Source: Candidatus Kapaibacterium sp. | GTDB lineage: Bacteria; Bacteroidota; Ignavibacteria; Kapaibacteriales; WFXC01 | Direction of reading: 5' to 3' | Assembly (NCBI GenBank): GCA_015490805.1 | Contig: WFXC01000047.1 | Span: 1-43,396 of the forward strand | DNA length: 43,396 nt | In this document: in pieces, positions 1-8,574 of the stretch | Layout of the letters: each line of letters opens with the position of its first letter | Numbering within the stretch: the stretch's first letter is position 1 | Notes under the pieces: model-generated | What the model was told of the DNA's origin: nothing | What the model saw: the letters and a program-made list of their open reading frames with translations, nothing else | Databases searched by the model: none | Made by a program: the position numbers and the translations under genes

Positions 1-1340
1 CTTACGCGCGGTTGCGGTCTGGCAGGGTCAGCGACTGTCGGCAGTTGGAGTTGCTGGTAGGACATTCTGTATCGCCCCATATTGCTATCTGTGATTTGCA
101 GGAGCAGCGGTGGAAGGAGATACTCCCCATTCCGCTGGTGGAAGAGGATAGCAGCGGAAAGAAGGTCGGAGCAGAGTATGCAGTCTGGCGGGGAAGCAGC
201 ATTGTAGCGTATAAGGAAGGCGATCCGTGGATATGGCGATCGGACGACAGTGGGCGGACCTGGCAGATAGCATCCCTGGGGGATACGCTGGGGATTGTCC
301 GGATTTTTCCGATGGGACCGATGCAGTTGGGGTTGACCGGGAGAGTGTATGATACAACAACCGTGCCGTATCGTTCCTATAGCCTGCTGATGGTGAGTAC
401 CGATGGAGGCGAAACGTGGCAACACCGCTTTGCTTTTCCCCAGAGTGAAGCCGATGCCCGGTTTGGAGTTGTCAGTTTCGCTGATGCGACAACAGGATGG
501 ATCGTGGTGAATCGATGGCAGACAGGGAAAGTAGAGCTATGGCGGACTACCGATGGAGGAGAGTCGTGGCGGCGGTGGGATGTGCGGGATGTGTTCCAGC
601 CGGAGGACAAACAGTGGCGATCGGTCGGGATTCTGGCTATGCAGGCGTATGATACTGAGCGGGTAGAATGTGTGGTGTGGGCGATGGTATACGAGGGAGG
701 AGTGTATCAGAAGCAGGTTTTGCAGTTGGTACAATCAACGGATGGGGGCAACACCTGGGAGCTTGAATGGACGAATGAGGATTGGGGCATTGATGCTGGT
801 TATCCGGGAGCAAATATTGCATCCAATGGGTGGGAGCATCGGGGGATACTGTTGCAAGGTGACTTCGGAGGTGTCGTGATCTACACGCACAACGGAGGAA
901 AACAGTGGCGGTTGTGGAACTTACCGAAGGAAGGGGGATTTCCCCGGCTGATTGATTTTACCGCTCGGTGTATGGTCATTACCCGCAACGCACCTGGGTA
1001 CATTGAAGGTTTCGATCCCCGACCGGCCCACGTGCTCTACGTCACGTTCTTCAGTGTGACAGATGTTGCCGAAGAGTGGGAGGATGAGGGAAGCGGGGAT
1101 GCGTTTGGGGTTCGCGTTCAGGTGGATCGAGCCAGTCAGATGCTGGTGATCCAATACGCACCAGAAGTTCGAGGATCTGTGAAGCAGGTAGCGCTCTATT
1201 CGCTCAAGGGTAAGCAGGTAGTTCGCTACAATCGAGCGGTCGGGAATGTGTCGCTGCGGGGCATCAGCCGCGGGATGTACTACGTGGTCATCTCGCTTTC
1301 GCAGGGACGCTTTGCCATCGCGCCGGTGGCAGTGCCGTAG
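1..1340 (+). CDS. Secreted Asp-box (BNR-repeat) protein with T9SS-like C-terminal domain, 5' end missing
   Basis: The frame is open at the left edge (first full codon at base 3), so the N-terminus and any signal peptide lie outside the window. Four Asp-box motifs of the S/T-x-D/N-G-G-x-x-W type are visible (STDGGETW, TTDGGESW, STDGGNTW, THNGGKQW), spaced as in sortilin/Ycf48-like beta-propellers. The last 70 residues have a T9SS type A sorting-domain pattern: a VALYSLKGKQV strand followed by SRGMYYVVIS. From family knowledge, such proteins are exported through the outer membrane and either anchored at the surface or released. The ligand or function of the propeller cannot be read from the sequence. 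The gene runs toward a convergent neighbour, with a palindromic repeat cluster between them. The propeller call is firm; the sorting-domain call is good but lacks the usual basic tail. Confidence 0.85.
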   Translation, partial: YARLRSGRVSDCRQLELLVGHSVSPHIAICDLQEQRWKEILPIPLVEEDSSGKKVGAEYAVWRGSSIVAYKEGDPWIWRSDDSGRTWQIASLGDTLGIVRIFPMGPMQLGLTGRVYDTTTVPYRSYSLLMVSTDGGETWQHRFAFPQSEADARFGVVSFADATTGWIVVNRWQTGKVELWRTTDGGESWRRWDVRDVFQPEDKQWRSVGILAMQAYDTERVECVVWAMVYEGGVYQKQVLQLVQSTDGGNTWELEWTNEDWGIDAGYPGANIASNGWEHRGILLQGDFGGVVIYTHNGGKQWRLWNLPKEGGFPRLIDFTARCMVITRNAPGYIEGFDPRPAHVLYVTFFSVTDVAEEWEDEGSGDAFGVRVQVDRASQMLVIQYAPEVRGSVKQVALYSLKGKQVVRYNRAVGNVSLRGISRGMYYVVISLSQGRFAIAPVAVP

Positions 1341-1363
1341 CGGCAAGGTGTTGCGATGACCTC

Positions 1364-1676
1364 CTGGGAGCGCCAGCTTGCGCCGGCAAAATATGAACGC
1401 TGAAGCGTGTGCACTCCAGTCGCAACCCACTGGGAGCGCCGACTTCAGTCGGCAAAGGATACACACTAAAGTGTGCGCTCCCAGTACCCCCCTGGGAGCG
1501 CCGGCTTTAGCCGGCAAAAATGCACCCTAAAGGGTGCGTTCCCGGTGAATGCACGCTGAAGCGTGTGCTCCCAGTAGATGCACGCTGAAGTGAGCGCTCC
1601 CAGCACAGGGAACGCCACACTTGGGAGCGCCGACTTTCGCCGGCACGAACTGGGAGCACCGACTTGAGTTGGTAAA
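1364..1676. repeat. Cluster 1 of covarying palindromic repeats (REPIN-like), about 10 units
   Basis: About ten units of 24-27 bases are packed between two convergent genes. P-type units read CTGGGAGCGCC, then an arm, a short core, the complementary arm, and AAA (1364-1390, 1430-1456, 1492-1518, 1621-1646, 1650-1676). Q-type units lie inverted (1395-1419, 1461-1484, 1521-1545, 1550-1574, 1579-1603) and end in GCTCCCAG. The arms covary: CCGGC/GCCGG and CCGAC/GTCGG in P; CACGCT/AGCGTG, CACACT/AGTGTG and CACCCT/AGGGTG in Q. A P unit followed by an inverted Q unit can also pair through the CTGGGAGCGC and GCGCTCCCAG flanks, giving a larger two-hairpin structure. Reading frames across this region are low-complexity repeat translations, not genes. 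Confidence 0.85.
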
Positions 1677-1687
1677 GAAGTGGATGG

Positions 1688-2700
1688 CTATGGCTGTACG
1701 CCGGGAATGATGTTCAGCTCATCTAATTCCCGGTCGGAGCGAGCGACGTAGGGGATGTATTCTCGGTATTGGGCACGTTTTCGGTAGTCGTCGATTCGCT
1801 GGCGGTTCGCTCCAGTGTAGCCGCTGCCGTCGTCAACGTAATCGACGCTCAGAATGGGTTTCTGGTGGTCAAGCACGCGGTCCAGCGGCGGAAAGCGGTG
1901 CTCGGCAATCCACGCGCTATCCTCTGAACTCCATCGGTGTGTTGCGTCGTAGAAAAGATCTTCGGCCGCCCATCCAGAAATGGCATTGAGCAGTTCTCCA
2001 TTGTCGAACGCAAGAATTTGCTCGCCGTTCTGCGGAATGATGTAAAACGGTTGCTGTGTTTTGCTCCGGGCATAGTGTGCCAGATCCAGGATGAGGGTAA
2101 TCATTCGGCGAGCTGCGTCGGCTTTTGAAAGAACCGTATCTTCACCATTATGAGAATCCGACCAGTATTCGACCACGTCCACGCGGTCCAGATAGATGCC
2201 AGCAAAACCCTGCTGCACAATTTTATCGAGATAGGCATACAAGATGTTTTTCCATTCGGTGTACCAGAAACGAACAGGGTAATTCCCTTCCCATTCCGGA
2301 TTTTCACGTCCCAGCCACACTGGTGGATGATCGAACCAGCGGTCATCCCAGTAGAACCGGTAATCCTCTGCTTCTCCAATGCTGAGGTAGGCGATGGGAA
2401 TTGTTCCTGAACGCCGAATGTGTTGAATTGCGAAGCCGGATATCGCGTTGCTTCCGAGCCATCGCGGGCGTAATCCATCACAACCAGATCGAATCCCGCT
2501 TGTGCAATCGCTGCTGGATCAGCATCCTGCAGTTGATATGCCCAGGTGCGGATCTCCAGCTTCCCGGTCGGTGGCGGCTCTACCGGCAACTCGATGGTGT
2601 AGAAACACCGGGGGAGAAAAACAAGCAAAACCAGGAGGATCAGCGTCATCATTCGGCTGCTCATCTCCCGATGCTGGTTTGTTGTGATAGATCCGGTCAT
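1688..2700 (-). pseudogene. Frameshifted GH114/TM1410-like lipoprotein, paralogue of the adjacent gene
   Basis: Two overlapping minus-strand frames together make one protein colinear with the intact neighbour at 2809-3810. The upstream frame (from 2700) supplies a hydrophobic leader ending in a lipobox-like LPRC and the first strands (WAYQLQDADPAAIAQAGF, VVMDYARDGS). The downstream frame supplies IQHIRRSGTIPIAYLS and everything after it, including GIYLDRVD and the shared C-terminus DELNIIPGVQP. The switch falls at about 2424-2430, where the intact paralogue implies one more A in a short A run, so one base is missing. From family knowledge, these are TIM-barrel extracellular proteins related to endo-alpha-1,4-polygalactosaminidases. 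It could be a real pseudogene or a sequencing indel; everything downstream of the shift is well preserved, which suggests a recent event or an error. Confidence 0.8.
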
Positions 2701-2808
2701 TGAGACGCTCCAGTTCTGAGTTCTACAGCCCGGCTGTTGTATGCGCTATCCTGCAGTTCTCGACCAATCAATGTTTTTGACGATCAATGTTTGCCATTGC
2801 ACCCTGTT

Positions 2809-3810
2809 CTATGGTTGCACACCGTCGATGATGTTGAGCTCGTCCAGCATTTGATCTGATCGTGCCGCGTAGGGGAGATAGCCGCGCGAAAGGGCACGGC
2901 TGCGGTAATCCTCAATGCGCTCTTTGTTGCTCCCCTGATAACCGCTGCCATCGTCGACGTAGTCCACGCTGAAGACGGGTTTACCTGCTGCCACCAGTTG
3001 ATCCAGATAGGGGAAACGATGGATCTGGAGCCACTGCTGGTCTCCAGCACCCCAGGGATGGATGGTGTTGTAGAACAGACTTTCCGCAACCCAGCCGTCG
3101 ATGAGCATCTGGAGCGAGTCGTTATCGTAACGGAGAATCTCTTCGCCATTCAGAGGGAGAACCCGGAAGTTCGGGCCCGCTTTTTGCCGGACATACTGAA
3201 TCAGGTTGATCAGAAGCGTTCGCATACGCTCGGCGGTCGTCGATTCCGGATAGTGTTCGCCTGTGCCGTTGCTGGCGCTGGACCAGAACAGGAATTTGTC
3301 CACGCCGTCAAGAAAGATGCCGGCGAAGCCCTGGGCAATGATACGATCGACATACTGTCGCAGGATAGCCTGCCACTCAGGATGCCAGAAGCGAACGATG
3401 TAGGCGTCGGGCCAATTCGGATTTGCAGGACCCAGCCATTCCGGAGGGTCCTGATCCCATTCCGGTTTCCAGTAAAAGCGATATGGCGCTGCTTCGCCAA
3501 CGCTTAGGTATGCAATGGGAATGGTGCCCGCATCTTTGATTTGTTGAATCTCTGAAGGCGTGTACTGGCGCTGCGCCGTGCCATCCCACGAGTAGTCCAT
3601 TATGACCAACTGGAAACCACTGCTGGCAACTTCCGCTGGATGAGCAGCCTGAAGTTGAATTGCCCAGTTCTCCACCCTGAGCGGAGTCCGCAGGGGAGGA
3701 AGCGTCGGCGTATCGGAGCAGGCGAAAAATCCTGTGCTTCCCAAGAGAATTGCCAGCACAGTCAGAGCAGCAGACAGAAAGCGTCGCATTCTTGTTCCGG
3801 TCTCCATCAT
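2809..3810 (-). CDS. GH114/TM1410-like TIM-barrel lipoprotein
   Basis: This protein of 333 residues has a hydrophobic N-terminal leader followed by a cysteine in a lipobox-like context (GFFAC). It is therefore probably a lipoprotein exported to the periplasm or outer membrane. The mature part carries landmarks of the MJ1477/TM1410 extracellular family, allied to glycoside hydrolase family 114: NWAIQLQAA, LVIMDYSWDG, GTIPIAYLSVGEA, GFAGIFLDGVD and NGEEIL. The Asp in FLDGVD and the Glu in NGEE are the likely active-site acids by analogy. Family members hydrolyse alpha-1,4-linked galactosamine polymers, but the substrate here is unproven. The ATG at 3810 overlaps the nadE stop by four bases, suggesting translational coupling; ATGs at 3807 and 3792 are alternatives. 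A frameshifted paralogue follows 108 bases downstream. Confidence 0.82.
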   Translation of the reverse strand: MMETGTRMRRFLSAALTVLAILLGSTGFFACSDTPTLPPLRTPLRVENWAIQLQAAHPAEVASSGFQLVIMDYSWDGTAQRQYTPSEIQQIKDAGTIPIAYLSVGEAAPYRFYWKPEWDQDPPEWLGPANPNWPDAYIVRFWHPEWQAILRQYVDRIIAQGFAGIFLDGVDKFLFWSSASNGTGEHYPESTTAERMRTLLINLIQYVRQKAGPNFRVLPLNGEEILRYDNDSLQMLIDGWVAESLFYNTIHPWGAGDQQWLQIHRFPYLDQLVAAGKPVFSVDYVDDGSGYQGSNKERIEDYRSRALSRGYLPYAARSDQMLDELNIIDGVQP

Positions 3811-5828
3811 TTGTTCGACGATGATTGTACCCTTGTCTCAGAATGAGCGGAGCGTTTACCGCGTCGCCGAATCCGTTGACGTAATTGCTGCACTTCCTGG
3901 AGCCAGAGGGTGACGGTAGCATCGCTGGGCATTCGCCAGTCGGTGCGTGGTGAGAGCGAGACGCTGCCGACCTTTGGTCCATCAGGCAGAACGCTCCGTT
4001 TGAACTGGTGATGGAAGAAGCGGGAGTAGAAGGTTTCCATCCACCTCAGTAGATCCGTGGTGGAAAAATCTCCCCGAAATGCTCGCTGTGCAAGGAAGAA
4101 AATTTTTGACGGTGCAAAGTGATAGCGGAGCATAAAGTAAAGGAAAAAGTCGTGGACGATGTAGGGTCCTAAGATTTGCTCTGTGCGCTGAACGATGCGC
4201 TGCTTCTTTGTCTTCGGCAACAGTTCGGGGGAAATGGGCGTTTCCAGAATATCGTACAGCACCGTGGCGACCGGTTCGCCAGCGAATTCTTCATCCGCAC
4301 ACCATCGGACCAGGTATTGCACCAGCGTTTTGGGAACGCCAGCATTGACATTGTACATCGACATATGATCCCCATTAAACGTGCACCAGCCCAGCGCCAG
4401 TTCTGAAAGGTCGCCGGTACCAACGACCAGCCCGCCCAATTTGTTTGCCAGGTCCATCAGGATCTGAGTGCGTTCTCGTGCCTGTGCGTTTTCAACGGTG
4501 ACATCGGCATTCTCCAGCGGATGATCAATGTCACGCAGGTGGACGGCAACGGCATCGTGGATGGGAATGATGTGGCAACGGGTTTGCAGGTATTCCGCCA
4601 GCAACTGGGCATTGCGTTGCGTCCGTTCGGAACTTCCCGGTCCCGGCATAATGACGGCGTGAATCCCGTGTCGGTCCCATCCCAGAGTGTCGAAGGCTTT
4701 TACGGCAACCAGTAACGCTAAGGTCGAGTCCAGTCCTCCGGAAACTCCCAGAACAACCGTTTGACTGCCAACGTGCAGCAGACGGCGCGCCAGCCCCGTT
4801 TTCTGAATCGCAAAAACTTCTCGACAGTGGAGCTCACGCTGCTGTTTCCTGCGTGGAACGAAAGGACGTTTGACCAGAGGACGGAGTAGCGACAGTGTAT
4901 GCCAGGAGCGGTGCGGGAGTTCCCACAGAATTTTTCGGTAGGATTTCTCAGCGTTTGCAAATTTGTAACTGGGATGATACAGGCGCTCGTGCACCAGCCG
5001 TTCCACGTCCCAATCAGCAAGGATGAGGGTGCTGGAAAAGGAAAATCGTTCAGATTCTGCTAAGATTTGCCCGTTTTCCGCTATGAGGGAATGGCCGGAA
5101 AAAACTGTGTCGGTGGTTGATTCCCACGGTCCAGCCGATGCATAAGCGTAGCCCGCCAGCAACCGGGCAGATTGGTTGGCGATAAGGTCGCGCCGATACG
5201 CCGCTTTGCCCAGCAGTTCGTTACTGGAGGAGAGGTTGAAAAAGAGCGTTGCGCCAGCGACAGCCATATCATTGCTGGGCGGAATGGGTGCCCAGAGATC
5301 CTCGCAGATTTCAATACCAAAGACGGCGCGAGGTTCCTGCCGGGCTTGAAAGAGAAGATCCGTGCCAAAAGGAATGTCAGAGATACCGGCAATCGTGATG
5401 GTGCTACCCGGAGGAACGGAGGTACCAGAGACAAACCACCGTTCTTCATAAAATTCCTGTGAGTTTGGTAGAAAGGTCTTGGGAACAACACCGAGGATTT
5501 GCCCGTGACCAATGACAACCGCACAATTGTACAGACGGTTCTGAAACCGCAGCGGGGCACCAACGATCAGCAGAGGATCCCGTTCTGCTGAAACCGCTGC
5601 AAGATGTTCCAGTGCCGTAACAACTGCCTGAAGCAGAAGCTCCTGATAGAAGAGATCCTGACAGGAATAACCCGTCAATGCCAGCTCCGGTACCAGCAGA
5701 ATGTCGGCACTCTGCTGAGCTGCTTGTTCCCAGAGTTGGAGAATGTGTTGCTGGTTGAACGTTACATCGCCGATGCGCAATTCCGGCGATGCAACCGCCA
5801 CGCGAATGTATCCAAATCGCTCATCCAT
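3807..5828 (-). CDS. nadE: Glutamine-dependent NAD+ synthetase
   Basis: This 673-residue two-domain enzyme converts nicotinate adenine dinucleotide to NAD+ using ammonia drawn from glutamine, in the last step of NAD biosynthesis. The N-terminal nitrilase-type glutaminase domain shows the catalytic triad: Glu48 in VPELALTGYS, Lys117 in VVPKTFLPN, and Cys175 in GIEICEDLWAP. The C-terminal synthetase domain has the ATP pyrophosphatase loop SGGLDSTL at about residues 363-370 and later GTGDLSELALGW. Length matches the long glutamine-dependent form (about 680 residues in Mycobacterium). The start at 5828 is preferred over 5834 because AAGGA lies seven bases upstream. Its stop overlaps the start of the lipoprotein gene by four bases. 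A repeat cluster lies upstream. Confidence 0.96.
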   Translation of the reverse strand: MDERFGYIRVAVASPELRIGDVTFNQQHILQLWEQAAQQSADILLVPELALTGYSCQDLFYQELLLQAVVTALEHLAAVSAERDPLLIVGAPLRFQNRLYNCAVVIGHGQILGVVPKTFLPNSQEFYEERWFVSGTSVPPGSTITIAGISDIPFGTDLLFQARQEPRAVFGIEICEDLWAPIPPSNDMAVAGATLFFNLSSSNELLGKAAYRRDLIANQSARLLAGYAYASAGPWESTTDTVFSGHSLIAENGQILAESERFSFSSTLILADWDVERLVHERLYHPSYKFANAEKSYRKILWELPHRSWHTLSLLRPLVKRPFVPRRKQQRELHCREVFAIQKTGLARRLLHVGSQTVVLGVSGGLDSTLALLVAVKAFDTLGWDRHGIHAVIMPGPGSSERTQRNAQLLAEYLQTRCHIIPIHDAVAVHLRDIDHPLENADVTVENAQARERTQILMDLANKLGGLVVGTGDLSELALGWCTFNGDHMSMYNVNAGVPKTLVQYLVRWCADEEFAGEPVATVLYDILETPISPELLPKTKKQRIVQRTEQILGPYIVHDFFLYFMLRYHFAPSKIFFLAQRAFRGDFSTTDLLRWMETFYSRFFHHQFKRSVLPDGPKVGSVSLSPRTDWRMPSDATVTLWLQEVQQLRQRIRRRGKRSAHSETRVQSSSNK

Positions 5829-6045
5829 TTGCATTTCCTTCCGCCACCCTGCTTTTCTGCACAGCAGACGGATAATCTTCTCAAAGGTTTTTTGTTGTAT
5901 CCCTTTGCCAGCGGAGATTGATACTATCGGAGATTTTCACCTTTCTGTTGGAAGGGGACAGGTTTTTCTCCGGTCTCCGGAAGGTGCTTCCATTCCCAGC
6001 TATGGAAAAGAGGTTCAAGGCCATCTCTAAAGGTGCTTCCTGTTG

Positions 6046-6460
6046 TTGGGAGCGCACGCTTCAGCGTGCAGTTTCCGGCTAAAGCCGAGGCCCCCGGTAG
6101 GGCATTTCCCGTGAGCTGGGAGCACACACTTCAGTGTGCATTTTCTTATTCTTGCGCTCTCGGTAGGACAGCGAGAGTCCATACTTTTGTGCGCAAGTCT
6201 CCCTTATCCTAACCCTCTCCCACAGGGAGAAGGAGATTTCTTTGCCGACTAAAGTCGGCGCTCCCAGTTGTGCCGGTGAAGTCGCGCCTCCAGTTCGCTG
6301 GGGGCGCACACTTTAGTGTGCATTTTCTTATTCTTTGCCGACTGAAGTCGGCGCTCCCGGTAAGACATTTCCTGTGCTGGGAGCGCGCGCTTCAGTGTGC
6401 AATCTCCCTTCACTCTCTCCAGAGAGAGGAAATTCCTTTGCCGAAGGACATCGGCCTTCC
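6046..6460. repeat. Cluster 2 of covarying palindromic repeats, opposite composite orientation to cluster 1
   Basis: This is the same family as at 1364-1676, seen from the other strand: Q-type units are now forward and P-type inverted. Forward Q units are near 6046-6070, 6116-6143, 6298-6326 and 6377-6403, with arms CACGCT/AGCGTG, CACACT/AGTGTG and GCGCTT/AGTGTG. Inverted P units are near 6072-6097, 6241-6267, 6270-6293, 6334-6360 and, degenerate, 6437-6460; they include the perfect stems GCCGACTAAAGTCGGC and GCCGACTGAAGTCGGC. The cluster sits upstream of nadE and downstream of trxB, both transcribed leftward. It also hosts a different, purine/pyrimidine-type repeat at 6201-6235. Confidence 0.83.
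6201..6235. repeat. CCCTAACCCTCTCCC-type imperfect palindrome
   Basis: The segment reads CCCTTATCCTAACCCTCTCC, then CACAGGGAGAAGGAG. CTCTCCC and GGGAGAA can form a short stem. It resembles the common bacterial intergenic repeat of the form CCCTAACCCTCTCCC...GGGAGAGGG. A shorter related stretch, CTCTCTCCAGAGAGAGG, lies at 6412-6428 in the same repeat-rich gap. It is separate from the GGGAGCGC family but co-located with it. No function is assigned. Confidence 0.5.
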
Positions 6461-6494
6461 GATGGGTATGGAGCTCTTCTATCCGTAAGGCACA

Positions 6495-6516
6495 GGGGCG
6501 ACGCAGGCGTCGCCCC
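6495..6516. terminator. GC-rich 10-bp hairpin just past trxB
   Basis: GGGGCGACGC and GCGTCGCCCC form a perfect stem with a two-base centre (in practice a 9-bp stem and 4-base loop), 11 bases past the trxB stop in the direction of transcription. No T run follows on the trxB strand, so it is not a canonical intrinsic terminator. It could be a transcript-stabilising hairpin, or another dispersed palindromic repeat of the GGGGCGACGC type. Strand is left open because the structure is symmetric. Confidence 0.45.
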
Positions 6517-6527
6517 TACCCGTAGAG

Positions 6528-7520
6528 TTACGAGGATACTGACTGTGTTTGCTGGTCGGCAGCCGTTTCAGATGATGCTTCGAAATCTGCTTCTTCCAGC
6601 CATCGGGAAGCGTCGATGGCAGCCATACAGCCGGACCCAGCAGCAGTGACTGCCTGGCGGTATCGGGGATCCTGGACATCACCGGCGGCAAAAACGCCGG
6701 GAATGTTGGTGTATGTGGTCTTGCCCCTGGTCAGAATGTACCCCTGATCATCCATTTCCAGCCACGGGCGGAAAATTTCCGTATTCGGTTTATGCCCGAT
6801 GGCGATAAACACGCCGTCGATTTCCTTGATCCATTCCTCTCCTGTTTGCACGTTCCGGAGTCGGACAGCTTTGAGTTTTTTCACACCGTCGGATGATTCG
6901 CCCAAGAACTCCGTAACGATGGTGTTCAGAATGAACTGGATCTTGGGGTTTTCCTGTGCCCGTTTGAGCATAATCTTGGAAGCTCGAAATTGATCCCGCC
7001 GATGAACAATGGTCACGGAGCGGGCGTGGTGGGTTAAATACAGTGCTTCTTCCATTGCTGAATCGCCGCCGCCGACAACGATGACATCCTGATCACGGAA
7101 GAAGAACCCGTCGCAGGTGGCACAGGTTGAAACGCCGTAGCCCATATACTCCTGCTCGCCGGGTACGCCCAGCAATTTGGCAGAGGCACCGGTGGCAATA
7201 ATCACGGCGTCGGCGGTGTATTCTTTGTTCCCAGCCCGCAGTATAAAGGGGCGCCGGGAAAAGTCAACTTCTGTAATGTATTCGTAGATGGACTCTGCGC
7301 CGAAGCGATGCGCCTGCTTACGGAATTTCTCCATCAGTTCTGGTCCCAGAATGCCATCTTCGAAGCCCGGATAGTTTTCCACTTCCGTTGTGATCATCAA
7401 TTGTCCACCCGGTTGATTTCCTTCAAAGATGATCGTCCGGAGCATTGCCCGGGCAGCATAAATAGCAGCCGTGAATCCAGCCGGTCCAGAACCGATGATT
7501 GCTACTGTCTTTGCACTCAT
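6528..7520 (-). CDS. trxB: Thioredoxin-disulfide reductase
   Basis: This 330-residue FAD enzyme transfers electrons from NADPH to thioredoxin in the cytoplasm. Visible motifs are the FAD-binding GSGPAG at about residues 10-15, the redox-active CATC at about 133-136, the NADPH-binding [10 protein letters not shown], and the C-terminal FAD motif [12 protein letters not shown]. Length and motif order match low-molecular-weight bacterial TrxB. The start at 7520 ([10 protein letters not shown]) has GGGAG about ten bases upstream; an in-frame ATG at 7550 would add ten residues but has no ribosome-binding sequence. It is the last gene of a four-gene leftward operon with queG, a Rieske protein and a metallo-hydrolase. 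The C-terminal tail beyond [11 protein letters not shown] is extra and acidic or polar. Confidence 0.96.
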   Translation of the reverse strand: MSAKTVAIIGSGPAGFTAAIYAARAMLRTIIFEGNQPGGQLMITTEVENYPGFEDGILGPELMEKFRKQAHRFGAESIYEYITEVDFSRRPFILRAGNKEYTADAVIIATGASAKLLGVPGEQEYMGYGVSTCATCDGFFFRDQDVIVVGGGDSAMEEALYLTHHARSVTIVHRRDQFRASKIMLKRAQENPKIQFILNTIVTEFLGESSDGVKKLKAVRLRNVQTGEEWIKEIDGVFIAIGHKPNTEIFRPWLEMDDQGYILTRGKTTYTNIPGVFAAGDVQDPRYRQAVTAAGSGCMAAIDASRWLEEADFEASSETAADQQTQSVSS

Positions 7521-7569
7521 CCCTGAAGTTCTCCCTGGTTGGTTTGACATTTCTAAGCAAAATTCAAAT

Positions 7570-8574
7570 CTACGAAGTTTTGCGATGGGATTCCGTGACT
7601 ATGTCCCGTTTGATTTGCTTGTTCCACCACTGGCGGAGCGCACGGGCGGTGCGCTTGAGCCCTGCCAGCTTTGCCCGCTTGACTGGCATACCCTGAAACG
7701 TCTGGTGAAATTCTTCCTCGTCCATCGCTTCGATTTTCTCCAGTGGCAGGGTTGTCCCTACCTGCGGATGAAAGCGCTGTTCGACTGTTGGCTGCTGGAA
7801 ACGGTTCCACGGACAGACGTCCTGGCAAATATCGCAGCCAAACAACCATCCTTCCAGATGCTCAGCGATGGTATCGGGAATGGGAATTTCAGGCTTGACT
7901 TCGATCGTCCAGTATGAAATGCAGCGTCGGGCATCGACGACATAGGGTTGGGTAATGGCGCCGGTTGGACAGGCATCAAGGCAAGCGGTACAGCGACCGC
8001 AGAAATCAGGCATTGGAGCGTCTGGTTCTAAGGGAAGCGAGGTGAGCAGAACACCGATAAAAAACCACGAACCAAACTTCCGGGAAATGACATTCGAATG
8101 TTTTCCCTGCCAGCCAATGCCAGCCTGAACTGCCCATTGCTTTTCGAGCACGGGTCCGGTGTCAACGTAAAATCGGGACTGAACCTCAGGATCAAGGGTG
8201 GTCAGAAAGCGGGCAAGCCGCTTGAGTTTTTTCGACAGAATTTTGTGGTAATCTTTGCCCCACGCATAGCGCGAAATTTTTCCTTCGCCATATCGCAATC
8301 GGTGGCGGTGCGGAGTGTAGTAATTCTGTGCAACGACAATGACTGATTGGGCAGCAGGCAGGATGTGCCGTGGATCACGCCGCTTGTCCTGATTGCGTGC
8401 CATATATTCCAGCAATCCGTGATAGCCGTACTGGAGCCACAGTTGGTAGCGAGCGAAAGATTCTTCCAGTACATCTGCTCTGGCGATCCCGATGTCACTC
8501 AGTTGTAAAGTGGTGAGTGCGTACTCTTTGACCTTCCGGGTCCATTCGGCAGTGTGATCTTTCACCGCAGCCAT
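7570..8574 (-). CDS. queG: Epoxyqueuosine reductase
   Basis: QueG performs the last step of queuosine synthesis, reducing epoxyqueuosine in tRNA with a cobalamin cofactor and two [4Fe-4S] clusters. This 334-residue protein shows [10 protein letters not shown] (Asp138 is the likely catalytic acid), [11 protein letters not shown], and ferredoxin-type cysteines [12 protein letters not shown] (about 192-202), Cys218 and [10 protein letters not shown] (about 247-255). The start is the ATG at 8574, overlapping the Rieske gene end by 13 bases. The same frame is open farther upstream, but that stretch is only Rieske-antiframe coding. It is slightly shorter than E. coli QueG, with little of the C-terminal HEAT-like extension. 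The neighbours are redox proteins, so a shared electron-supply theme is plausible but inferred. Confidence 0.95.
   Translation of the reverse strand: MAAVKDHTAEWTRKVKEYALTTLQLSDIGIARADVLEESFARYQLWLQYGYHGLLEYMARNQDKRRDPRHILPAAQSVIVVAQNYYTPHRHRLRYGEGKISRYAWGKDYHKILSKKLKRLARFLTTLDPEVQSRFYVDTGPVLEKQWAVQAGIGWQGKHSNVISRKFGSWFFIGVLLTSLPLEPDAPMPDFCGRCTACLDACPTGAITQPYVVDARRCISYWTIEVKPEIPIPDTIAEHLEGWLFGCDICQDVCPWNRFQQPTVEQRFHPQVGTTLPLEKIEAMDEEEFHQTFQGMPVKRAKLAGLKRTARALRQWWNKQIKRDIVTESHRKTS

Noticed and set aside
921-1517. 198-residue minus-strand frame over the first repeat cluster
   Set aside because: It is antisense to the Asp-box gene and then reads through palindromic repeats, giving recurrent peptides such as CRLKSALPV that recur in other repeat clusters; it is repeat translation, not a gene.
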